NCBI GenBank assembly: GCA_903834675.1
Contig: CAILKC010000142.1
Span: 1 to 9,321 of the forward strand
DNA: 9,321 nt
Direction: 5' to 3'
Origin: an uncultured Victivallales bacterium
GTDB taxonomy: Bacteria > Verrucomicrobiota > Lentisphaeria > Oligosphaerales > JAFGRS01
In this document: positions 1-7,000 of the stretch, in pieces
Layout of the letters: every line of letters starts with the position of its first letter
How positions within the stretch are numbered: the first letter of the stretch is position 1
Program-made: the position numbers and the translations under genes
The notes under the pieces: generated by a model
Seen by the model: the letters and a program-made list of their open reading frames with translations, nothing else
The model's database searches: none
Told to the model about the DNA's origin: nothing

Positions 1-42
1 CCCCGGCTGGTGCCGGACATGACCGCCAGAGAACTCCGGTGA
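1..42 (+). CDS. possible C-terminal tail of an upstream gene (5' end outside window)
   Basis: Reading frame 1 is open from the first base to a TGA at 40-42 and would encode 13 residues, PRLVPDMTARELR. That is too short to identify. The VPDMTARELR stretch is faintly like a PASTA repeat start, but this is not evidence of function. In many bacteria a murC, murB or ddl gene precedes ftsQ; nothing seen here confirms such a neighbour. The other two plus frames are less convincing: one stops at once and the other runs on through repeat-rich non-coding DNA. Confidence 0.3.
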   Translation, partial: PRLVPDMTARELR

Positions 43-135
43 CGCGGCAGGGGATTCTGCCCTTCGTCATGGGGCATTGGGCATTCGACCTTCCGCGGTT
101 CTCATACCAGCAAACCCCTACGGAGCTGACTTGCG

Positions 136-162
136 CCCGGGGGGGAAGCCAGGGCCTCCAGG
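136..162 (+). repeat. G-rich direct repeat, unit 1
   Basis: This 27-nt unit matches 344-371 with two substitutions and one single-base gap (25 of 28 aligned positions identical). It carries a run of seven G at 139-145 and abuts copy A of the 100-nt repeat, so it may be the left part of a larger element. In copy B the corresponding flank (about 1543-1555) keeps only a GCCCTGGGC-like core. Confidence 0.65.
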
Positions 163-262
163 AAAGAGACCCCACGGGGATCTGGCAGGCGTCTGCCCTG
201 GGCCCGCTTGCCTCCCTGGAGCCCGCGATGCCCAGCCCGTTGCGGGCGGGTTGGCGGTATCC
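163..262 (+). repeat. structured 100-nt repeat, copy A (plus orientation)
   Basis: This copy aligns without gaps to the reverse complement of 1434-1533 with 87 of 100 positions identical, counted by eye. The longest exact blocks are 19 nt (179-197) and 22 nt (211-232). It contains two small hairpins: GGCAG 184-188 with CTGCC 193-197 around a GCGT loop, and GCCCG 235-239 with CGGGC 243-247 around a TTG loop. Both stems are intact in the other copy and the difference in the second hairpin lies in its loop. Weaker similarity continues past 262. The element looks like a dispersed non-coding repeat; no encoded protein or transposase is associated with it here. Confidence 0.85.
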
Positions 263-342
263 GCTGTCGGCAAGACCCCCGGAACGGCGGAAGCCCCGGC
301 AGTGCCGAGGCGGACCGTCGGCTCCACTACCACCCGGACAAA

Positions 343-394
343 GCCCTGGGGGGAAGCCCAGGGCCGCCAGGGACATTTCCGTCCGGCAGGGCGG
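343..394 (+). other. paired stem-loops upstream of ftsQ
   Basis: GCCCTGGG at 343-350 pairs perfectly with CCCAGGGC at 357-364 around a 6-nt loop. Immediately after it, CCGCC 364-368 can pair with GGCGG 390-394, enclosing an inner GGAC 371-374 / GTCC 381-384 stem. There is no T-run after either, so an intrinsic terminator is not supported. Folding as RNA or as cruciform DNA is an inference from base pairing alone. Confidence 0.5.
344..371 (+). repeat. G-rich direct repeat, unit 2
   Basis: This is the second copy of the unit at 136-162, located 208 nt downstream and not followed by a recognisable copy of the 100-nt repeat. It could be the remnant of a further, degraded element. It overlaps the hairpin at 343-364. 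Confidence 0.6.
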
Positions 395-423
395 TAGTCA
401 TTTGCGCCCGCCGACGCTAGTAT
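395..423 (+). promoter_or_regulatory. weak candidate promoter for ftsQ
   Basis: TAGTCA at 395-400 and TAGTAT at 418-423 are separated by 17 nt, each matching 4 of 6 bases of the sigma-70-type -35 and -10 consensus. It is the most AT-rich patch before ftsQ and lies about 113 nt upstream of the start codon. Such matches arise often by chance, so this is only a suggestion. Confidence 0.18.
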
Positions 424-535
424 ATGCGCAGGCAGAGATGCTGCGTGCGCCCCGTACCGAACCGAGGTCAACCCGAAGGGACGCCCGACAGTGGCCGTGA
501 AGACAGGCTCATGAGATCGGCGGTTATCTAGCGCT

Positions 536-1366
536 ATGAGACGTCCGACCCGTCAAAACAAAGGGAAGCCCGGCCTGCGGGAGGCGGTTCGCCGCTGGTC
601 GGTGCGGGCGGTATTCTGGGCCGTTCTCGGGCTGGCTGTGGCAGGCCTGTTGACGGGACTTCTGTTCGGTCTGCATCACCTGCTGGTTTCCGGCAATCCG
701 TACTTTGTTCTGCGCCGCATCTCGCTGCAAGGCAACCGTTCGCTGACGGAGAATGCGGTGCGTGCCCGCCTCGAAGGGGCCGGCGCGGTGGTCGGCGTCT
801 CGAACCTTATGACGTTGCGCGTGCGGCGCCTGCGCGAGGCGCTCGAACGCGATCCGCTGATCGCCCGAGCTGAGTTGATGCGGCGCGTTCCCGACCTGCT
901 CGAGGTGTCCGTGGTGGAGCGTGTGCCCATCGCCGTGGTCAGGAGTCGGCCACTCTACTTCATCGACGGCGAGGGCGTCGTGCTGCCCTGGCGAGACATC
1001 TCGAAGGAACGGCTGTTGCCGGCGATCACTGCCGTGCGCAACGCCGCCAAATTGACGGCCGGGGAGTTGGCCCAGGACGAGGCCCTCCGCGGCGCTGTCC
1101 GCTTCCTACGCCTGCTGGCGCGCCGGGCGGACGGCGTGTCCTATGACGTCGAGGTCATTCAACTGGACTACCAGCTCCCCAGTCTCCAGGTTCACCTGCG
1201 AGCCCGCAGCACCTTCACCGCGGGCGCCATCGTGGTCGTGCCGGTTCAGGGGATGGAGGAGGCGCTGGACCGCCTGCGTGACATCCACCGCATCCGCACC
1301 GCCTCCGGCAAGGCCACCACCTTCGTGGACGTGACCTACAGCCGGAACGTCCCGGTCCGACCGTAG
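536..1366 (+). CDS. ftsQ: cell division protein FtsQ/DivIB family (POTRA domain)
   Basis: This is a bitopic inner-membrane protein of the divisome; FtsQ links early and late division proteins through its periplasmic POTRA and beta domains. The 276-residue product shows the expected order. A short basic cytoplasmic tail (about 1-24, many Arg and Lys) is followed by one hydrophobic transmembrane segment (about 25-51). A POTRA domain (about 57-132) begins FVLRRISLQGNRSLTEN and ends in the characteristic RxxPxxLxVxVxERxPxA pattern at 116-133 (RRVPDLLEVSVVERVPIAV). A C-terminal beta domain runs to the end and includes FIDGEGVVLP, the usual re-entry after POTRA. Length is typical of the family. ATG 536 is chosen because an in-frame stop lies at 512-514 with no earlier start; no clear Shine-Dalgarno precedes it. 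No ftsA or ftsZ follows: the next gene is argB, across a 263-nt gap holding an inverted repeat copy. Confidence 0.88.
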   Translation: MRRPTRQNKGKPGLREAVRRWSVRAVFWAVLGLAVAGLLTGLLFGLHHLLVSGNPYFVLRRISLQGNRSLTENAVRARLEGAGAVVGVSNLMTLRVRRLREALERDPLIARAELMRRVPDLLEVSVVERVPIAVVRSRPLYFIDGEGVVLPWRDISKERLLPAITAVRNAAKLTAGELAQDEALRGAVRFLRLLARRADGVSYDVEVIQLDYQLPSLQVHLRARSTFTAGAIVVVPVQGMEEALDRLRDIHRIRTASGKATTFVDVTYSRNVPVRP

Positions 1367-1433
1367 CCCTCTCTCGCACCGGTGGTTAGGGGTTGTTACG
1401 GTGAGCCCGGGGCGCCCTTGCCGCCGCCACGGG

Positions 1434-1533
1434 GGATACCGCGAACCTGCCCGGAACGGGCTTGGCATCGCGGGCTCCAGGGAGGCCAGCGGGGTCATGG
1501 CAGACGCCTGCCAGATCTAGCGGGGGTCTCTTT
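1434..1533 (-). repeat. structured 100-nt repeat, copy B (inverted relative to copy A)
   Basis: This is the reverse-orientation partner of the repeat at 163-262, lying in the 263-nt gap between ftsQ and argB. The shared exact blocks are at 1464-1485 and 1499-1517. Its hairpins are at 1499-1512 (GGCAG, ACGC, CTGCC) and 1449-1461 (GCCCG, GAA, CGGGC). The argB reading frame happens to stay open through most of the copy, so an automatic gene caller could start argB at 1462 inside the repeat. The peptide so produced is not NAGK-like and should be disregarded. Confidence 0.85.
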
Positions 1534-1560
1534 CTTGAAACCGCCCTGGGCGCGGTGTCG

Positions 1561-1586
1561 GTTCAGTTGAACTCGCTTCGCGCGAA
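1561..1586. promoter_or_regulatory. palindromes in the argB leader
   Basis: GTTCAGTTGAAC (1561-1572; arms GTTCA and TGAAC around GT) is followed at 1577-1586 by the perfect palindrome TTCGCGCGAA. They lie 44-69 nt before the argB ATG and just outside repeat copy B. Closely spaced palindromes in a leader can be operators. No known regulator consensus (ArgR boxes are AT-rich and different) is matched, so the role is unknown. Confidence 0.3.
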
Positions 1587-1615
1587 CCTACAGTGTGCCT
1601 TGGCGTCCAACAACC

Positions 1616-1622
1616 GGGAGAG
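1616..1622 (+). promoter_or_regulatory. ribosome binding site deciding the argB start
   Basis: GGGAGAG lies 7 nt before ATG 1630. It favours this start over the in-frame upstream candidates GTG/TTG-type codons and ATG 1462. Confidence 0.6.
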
Positions 1623-1629
1623 CCTGTCC

Positions 1630-2505
1630 ATGGAGCAACTCATCGAAAGGGCCGCGGTGCTGATCGAGGCTCTTCCGTACATTCAGAAATTCCGCAACAG
1701 CGTGGTGCTGGTGAAATTTGGCGGCAGCGCCATGGAAGACCCGGCCATCACCCGCAGCGTCATTCGGGATGTCGTCTTCATGGAATGCGCGGGCATGAAG
1801 CCGATCATTGTCCATGGTGGCGGCAAGGCGATCAGCGCCCAGCTCAAGGCCGAAGGTGTTCCGACGCGCTTTGTGAACGGCCTGCGCTACACCTGCGACA
1901 AGACCCTTGGCGTGGTGGACCGCGTTCTGCATCAGCAGATCAACGCCGACCTGGTGCGCGTGATGGCCGAACTCAGTGGCACTCCCTGTGCGGTCTCTGG
2001 CAAGAACGTCCTGCGTGCCGAGCGCGAGAGCACCATCGATCCGACGACCGGTGCGCCGGTCGACCTTGGGCTGGTGGGCCGGGTTGTCAATGTCGATACC
2101 GAGCAACTGCGCTGGATTATCGGCCGCGGCGAAGTGCCGGTCGTCACCCCGCTCGGCAGCGACATGAACGGCCTGGTGTACAACGTCAATGCCGACATGG
2201 CCGCCTGCGTGGTGGCGGCTCAGATGAAGGTCGACAAGCTCGTCTTCCTCAGCGATGTGCCCGGCGTTCTGCGCGACCCGAATGACGAGACGACCCTGAT
2301 CAGCACCATCCGCCGCAGTGAGGTTGAGACGCTCATTCGCGACGGCGTGCTGAGCGGTGGTATGGTGCCCAAAGTCCGCAGCGCCGCGGTGGCGATCGAC
2401 GCGGGAGTCTCAAAAGTCCACATGATCGATGGGCGCGTCCGGCACTCGCTGCTGCTGGAGATGTTCACCGATCGTGGCGTCGGCACCCAGATCGTCGCGG
2501 ACTGA
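1630..2505 (+). CDS. argB: acetylglutamate kinase (N-acetyl-L-glutamate 5-phosphotransferase)
   Basis: This cytoplasmic enzyme phosphorylates N-acetylglutamate with ATP, the second step of arginine synthesis. The 291-residue product has all amino-acid-kinase hallmarks: VKFGGSAM at 28-35 with the phosphate-contacting Lys29, VHGGGKAI at 61-68, NVNAD at 185-189 with the catalytic-organising Asp189, LSDVPGVL, and GGMVPKV with Lys248. The C-terminal HMIDGR, HSLLLEMFTD and GVGTQI motifs are also present. An extra N-terminal helix-like stretch (MEQLIERAAVLIEALPYI) precedes the first strand, as in hexameric, arginine-inhibited NAGKs; feedback inhibition by arginine is therefore inferred. The frame is open back to 1462, but that extension is translated repeat DNA and the Shine-Dalgarno at 1616-1622 supports ATG 1630. 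The isomerase-like gene starts 29 nt downstream, so the two are probably cotranscribed although no shared pathway is evident. Confidence 0.95.
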   Translation: MEQLIERAAVLIEALPYIQKFRNSVVLVKFGGSAMEDPAITRSVIRDVVFMECAGMKPIIVHGGGKAISAQLKAEGVPTRFVNGLRYTCDKTLGVVDRVLHQQINADLVRVMAELSGTPCAVSGKNVLRAERESTIDPTTGAPVDLGLVGRVVNVDTEQLRWIIGRGEVPVVTPLGSDMNGLVYNVNADMAACVVAAQMKVDKLVFLSDVPGVLRDPNDETTLISTIRRSEVETLIRDGVLSGGMVPKVRSAAVAIDAGVSKVHMIDGRVRHSLLLEMFTDRGVGTQIVAD

Positions 2506-2522
2506 AATCCTGAACCCAACCC

Positions 2523-2529
2523 GGAGGAG
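2523..2529 (+). promoter_or_regulatory. strong ribosome binding site of the isomerase-like gene
   Basis: GGAGGAG, 5 nt before ATG 2535, is the clearest Shine-Dalgarno in the window and fixes that start. Confidence 0.75.
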
Positions 2530-2534
2530 TCCTC

Positions 2535-4028
2535 ATGAACCCACTGACCAACACCCCGGATGTCACGCTCGCCCTCGTCGGGGTCTCACGGGATTGCTTC
2601 CCGGTGGCCCTTACCGCCAGGCGCCTTGACGCTCTGGCGGCCGCCCTTGGCGCCACCAAGATCGACGTCTACCGCTGCGAAACCATCATCGAGAAGGAAG
2701 CCGATACGCTGGCCGCCCTCGACGAGGCGGCGGCCAAGGGCTGCAATGCCGCCGTCATCTACCTGGGCAACTTCGGGCCCGAGGGGCCAACCACCCTGTT
2801 TGCCCAGCAGTTCTGGGGTCCGGTCATGGTTTGCGCCGCCGCGGAAGAGAACAAGAGCGGGCTCGCCAGCGACCGAGGCGATGCCCTCTGCGGTCTGCTG
2901 AACTGCTCCTACAACCTCGGGCTGCGCCAGGTCTCGGCCTACATTCCGCAGCATCCCGTCGGCCTGCCGGACCAGCTCGCCCCCAAGATTGTCGACTTCA
3001 CCCATATCGCCCGCGTGCTCATCGGCCTGTCCAACCTTAAGGTGTTCGCCTTCGGCCCCCGGCCCCAGGATTTTCTCGCCTGCAACGCCCCGGTCAAACC
3101 GCTCTATGACCTCGGCATCGAGGTCATGGAGAACAGTGAACTCGACCTTTACCAGCTCTACAAGAAGGCGGCGCGCAAGCGCAAAGACATCGCCGCGGTG
3201 GCGGCCGACATGGGCCGCGAACTCGGGCCGAACTGCACCTACCCCGACCTCCTTCCTCGCCTGGCCCAGCTCGAGGTCGCGCTGCTCGACTTCATGGAGA
3301 ACAACCTCGGCGCCAGCTCCTATGCGGTCTTTGCCGACAAGTGCTGGCCGGCGTTCGAAGAGGCGTTCGGCTTCTGTCCCTGCTACGTCAACAGTCGCCT
3401 GGCCGGGCGCGGCATCCCGGTCGCCTGCGAAGTCGATATGTACGGCGCGGTCAGCGAGTACATGTGCCAACTCGCTTCGCTCCAGCCCGCCACGCTGCTG
3501 GACATCAACAACAGCGTCCCGGCCGACATCCTGCCCCGCCGGGCCGACCTGAAGGGCGCCGCCGCCGCGGACCTCTTCATGGGCTTCCACTGCGGCAATA
3601 CCTGCTCCGCCTGCATGAAGGACTGCACTCTCAAGTACCAACTCATCATGAACCGGCTGATGGAAGGCGGCAAGACGCCTGACATCACCCGCGGTACCCT
3701 CGAAGGCCAGCTGCGGCCAGGTCCCACGACGCTGTTCCGGCTGCAGTCGACCCCTGACTGCAAACTGCGCAGTTACATCGCCGAGGGCGAAATCCTCGAT
3801 CTGGATCCGTGTTCCTTCGGCGGCATCGGGGTGATGGCCATTCCGCATTTTGCCCGTTTCTACCGGCACATCCTGGTGGGCCGCAACTTCCCGCACCACG
3901 GCGCCTTCGCCTTCGCCAAAGTCGGCAAACTGCTCTACGAAGCGGTCAAGCTCCTCGGCGTCGATGACATCGGCACCCCGCTGCCGCCGCCGCTGCTCTA
4001 CGACGGTGAGAATCCCTTCGAGCCCTGA
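2535..4028 (+). CDS. L-fucose isomerase-family protein (sugar ketol isomerase-like)
   Basis: This 497-residue protein appears to belong to the L-fucose/L-arabinose isomerase superfamily, cytoplasmic Mn2+-dependent enzymes that interconvert aldoses and ketoses. The catalytic metal ligands can be placed. Glu299 (in CEVDMYGAVSEY) and Asp323 (in LLDINNSVPAD) are 24 residues apart, the same spacing as Glu337 and Asp361 of E. coli FucI. His455 in RNFPHHGAF is the likely counterpart of FucI His528. The N-terminal half is a Rossmann-like region (ALVGVSRDCFPVALTARR, then AAVIYLGNFGPEGPTT). The C-terminal part has ITRGTLEGQLRPGPTTLFRL and AEGEILDLDP. It is about 90 residues shorter than FucI, so the substrate may differ and no gene symbol is given. 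Four cysteines (353, 357, 360, 364) cluster after FHCGNT, which is odd for an isomerase. It sits between argB (29 nt) and the DUF5107 gene (19 nt). The substrate is unknown. Confidence 0.82.
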   Translation: MNPLTNTPDVTLALVGVSRDCFPVALTARRLDALAAALGATKIDVYRCETIIEKEADTLAALDEAAAKGCNAAVIYLGNFGPEGPTTLFAQQFWGPVMVCAAAEENKSGLASDRGDALCGLLNCSYNLGLRQVSAYIPQHPVGLPDQLAPKIVDFTHIARVLIGLSNLKVFAFGPRPQDFLACNAPVKPLYDLGIEVMENSELDLYQLYKKAARKRKDIAAVAADMGRELGPNCTYPDLLPRLAQLEVALLDFMENNLGASSYAVFADKCWPAFEEAFGFCPCYVNSRLAGRGIPVACEVDMYGAVSEYMCQLASLQPATLLDINNSVPADILPRRADLKGAAAADLFMGFHCGNTCSACMKDCTLKYQLIMNRLMEGGKTPDITRGTLEGQLRPGPTTLFRLQSTPDCKLRSYIAEGEILDLDPCSFGGIGVMAIPHFARFYRHILVGRNFPHHGAFAFAKVGKLLYEAVKLLGVDDIGTPLPPPLLYDGENPFEP

Positions 4029-4043
4029 CCCCTGACCCCTGAA
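4023..4043 (+). repeat. CCCTGAC heptamer repeat across the isomerase stop codon
   Basis: Three tandem heptamers (CCCTGAC, CCCTGAC, CCCTGAA) begin within the last codons of the isomerase gene and fill most of the 19-nt gap. Because the unit is 7 nt long, the three TGA triplets (4026, 4033, 4040) fall in three different reading frames, so any ribosome passing through stops. The downstream ATG at 4048 has no Shine-Dalgarno, and the last TGA ends 5 nt before it. Confidence 0.8.
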
Positions 4044-4047
4044 CTCT

Positions 4048-7000
4048 ATGCTTACCCTCGAGACTACGCGCCTGGTGCTTCCGACCTACCACCGGGGGCC
4101 GGATGCGCCCTTTGCGCCGCTGTCCTTCAGTGGCCAGGTTCAGGGACGCCGAACGGCCTTCCCCTACCATGCCCAGGACGATATCGACATCGCCACCATG
4201 GTGCGTGACGGGCGCTGCGAACACACGGTTGTGCGCCTGAGCAACGGCATTCTGGAAGCCCTCATCCTTCCCGGGCTGAACGGCCGGATGTACTCCCTGC
4301 GCGACCTGCGTAGCGGCCGTGAACTCTTCTACCGCAACCAGGTGGTGAAACCCGCGCTGGTGGCCCTGCGCGGCGCCTGGCTCAGCGGCGGCATCGAGTT
4401 CAACTTCCCCACCCTCGGTCACACCGTCAGCACCGTCTCCCCGGTCTTCTGCCGTACGGAGCAGACCGAGCATGAGGTAGCCGTGATCGTGGGCGACATC
4501 GACCGTTCGACCCGGCAGCGCTGGCAGGTACGCCTGTCGCTGCGGGAAGGCCGCGCCGCGCTCGACGTCGAACTCTTGTTCAGCAATCCGAACCCTCATC
4601 GTGAGCGCCTGTACTACTGGGAGAACGCGGCCGTGCCGGCCGCCGCCGACCTGCGCTTCGTCTGCCGCTGCGACTGGACCGTCGGCAGCACCTCCCTGCC
4701 TTTCCCGCAGCGCGACGGGGTCGACCGCTCCCTGCACGTGACCAATCCAACCCCCCTGGACCACTTCGGCTACCGCTCCCACGCCGACTTCTTCGGGGCC
4801 TACTACCTGGACCACCGCCGCGGCACCTACCATGTGGCGCCGCGCTTCAGCCTCCCCGGCCAGAAGTACTTCACCTGGGGCATCCGCGAGGACAACCGCA
4901 TCTGGGAGCACTACCTCACCGATCACGACGGTCAGTACGTCGAGATTCAGGCCGGGGTGCTGGAGTCGCAGTGGTTCTCGGACTGGCTCCAACCGCAGGA
5001 AACCCTCCGTGCCGGCGGCAGTTGGTTCGGCACCGAGGACATGGGTGAGTTGACCTGGGCCTCGTCGCATCTCGCGGTGGCCGCCGCCGCCGCCCCTGAT
5101 GGTCTCAGCCTTGAGGTCTACGCCATCGACGTCACCGGCGACCTCGATATCACCCTTGCCCATGCCGGGGGCACGACTCACAGACGCCTGGCGGTGACGC
5201 CGGGCAGCGTCGGCCGCGCTGATTTCCCGGATGCCTCACCCGGCGTGGTCGACATCCATGATAGCGTCGGCCGACTGTTGCTGCGCCAGCGCTGGCACGG
5301 TCCCGACGCGGGCAGCCTCGATCCGGCCCGGGAGCGCACCGCGCCGACCCAGTGGAGCATGCGGGCCCGCAGCCAGTCGGCGGTCGGCAAGGCCACGGTC
5401 GCGCTGCAGTATCACCGTTGGCATGAAGCTCAAACCATTCTCAGCCAGGATATCCCGGCTGAATTCACCCTCGACCGCGCGCTGCTGCAAGCGGAGCGCT
5501 TTCTCAAGATCGGCCAGGCCGATGAGGCTCTGCGGACCGCGCGCCTGGCCCTCGAGACGTTTCCGGCCGAAACGCGGCTGCACGCTCTGGCCGCCGCCGC
5601 CGCGCTGCGTCGGCTGCACGAAACGGGTCAGGCGCTGCACTACAGCGCGGCCTGGGACCATCTCCTGGCGGCGCGCCGCGATCCGGGGATGGCGCCGGCG
5701 ATGCTGCGTCTGCTTGCCGAGGCCGAAATCGCGGCCGGTCATCTGCCCGACGCGGCCTGTCTCCTGGCCAGTTTCCTCGAAACCTGCCCTGCCGCCATCG
5801 AGGCGCGGATCTTGCTGGCGGCCCTGCATCGGCACTGCGGCGATCCCGCCGCGGCCCGCGCTGCCCTCGTCGGCCCGCCGACCCCGTTCACGTTTTACCT
5901 GACCCTCGAAGGCTGGCTCCAAGCCAACCCGGAGGCCCCGGCCCTGTGTCTCCCTGAGCTGCCCCCAGAGCGGCCCTGGGGCCCCATCTATCGCACCGAA
6001 CTTCTGCTCGAAGCCGTCCTGCTCTACTGGCGCGCTGGCTTCCACCCCGACGTGCTGCGACTTCTCGACCGTCTTGAAACGGACCATCCCCCGCTTGCCC
6101 AGCACCCCTGTGCCTCCCTGCTGCGGATGGACGCCTGGGCCCACGCTGGCGACGAGGTCTCCGCCCGGTCCTACGCGGCCCAGGCGGCCCAGTGCCCGGT
6201 GGAATGGGTCGTCCCGGCGCGCTGGGAGATGACCCTGCTGCTCGAGCGCGCCTCTGGCCGCCTTGCCGAGCGCAGCCAGGGCTGCCTGCCTTATCTGCGC
6301 GCCATTGCCGCGGCGGAGTCCGACGAGGTTCCTGCAGCCCTTGAGCTCTTCTCCCAGGTCGCCTCTTCGGGGCAGACTGCCCTGCGCGCCTTGGCTTCCA
6401 AGGCCTTGGCTGACTGGGCAGACTCCGGGGCCGATCGCAAGGCCGAAGCCGTAACCCATCTCGAAACCGCCCTCGCCGCCTGGCCTGGCGACCGGCGGTT
6501 GCTGCTCCATCTCGATGACTGCCTCCGCGCGTTGCACGACACCGACCGGCGTGCCGGACTGTGGCAGGCCGCGCCGGCCGCACTCTGTCGGCGCGGCGAT
6601 GTGGTCTTCGCCCTGGCTCGTCTCGATCTCGACTGCGCTCGACCCGAGGCCACCATCGAGCGCCTGCGGCACACCGAATTCAGCGTCTTCGAGGGTGGCA
6701 CCGCGGTTCGTCGGCTGTATGTCGATGCCCTGTTGGTAGCCGCCGTCGACGCCTTCCGCGCTGGCCATGGCGACCAGGCCCGGCAATGCTGCCAGCAGGT
6801 TTTTGAGTACCCCGAGAACCTGGGCGCGGCCGCCTGGCTGGGCGAACACAGCCGCCTGGCGCGCTACCTGCTCGGGCGCTTTGCCGAACTCGATGGCCAG
6901 CCGGACGAGGCGAAGACCTGGTGGAAAGACGTGCTTAGCCGTGCGGGCGCCGGGGTGACCTACACGGTCGGCGGCGAAGGCGCCAACAAGGTCGGCCGGA

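Larger units (their letters stand above)
43..535. other. 493-nt non-coding region upstream of ftsQ, rich in repeats and hairpins
   Basis: No convincing gene is visible. Several overlapping open frames exist on both strands, but their translations are low-complexity (rich in Pro, Gly, Arg and Ala) and follow the repeat, not a protein family. Contents from left to right: a weak hairpin at 46-61 (GGCAG, loop, CTGCC); a tandem GGGCATT pair at 72-85; a G-rich direct repeat unit at 136-162; the 100-nt structured repeat at 163-262; a second G-rich unit at 344-371 inside a strong hairpin; a further nested hairpin at 364-394; and an AT-richer patch near 418-425 that could be a weak promoter for ftsQ. 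Confidence 0.75.

Noticed and set aside
46..61. GGCAG/CTGCC hairpin as a terminator of the upstream gene
   Set aside because: Only a 5-bp stem and no T-run; kept only as part of the region description.
184..197. Repeat units as a CRISPR array
   Set aside because: The copies are few, inverted and far apart, with no regular spacers and no cas gene.
39..500. Overlapping open frames before ftsQ (39-500 and 77-397 on plus, 118-471 on minus)
   Set aside because: Their translations are low-complexity and follow the repeats; the LASLEPAMPSP peptide recurs on the opposite strand at 1106-1498 only because the DNA repeat is inverted.
1462..1629. N-terminal extension of argB to ATG 1462
   Set aside because: The extra 56 codons are translated repeat DNA, do not resemble NAGK, and the Shine-Dalgarno at 1616-1622 supports ATG 1630.
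3591..3614. CX3CX2C spacing in the isomerase as a radical SAM motif
   Set aside because: The spacing fits but the surrounding fold is that of an L-fucose isomerase-type enzyme and other radical SAM landmarks are absent.
2586..3899. 437-codon open frame on minus opposite the isomerase gene
   Set aside because: It is a GC-rich antisense shadow; the plus strand has clear family motifs and a strong ribosome binding site.
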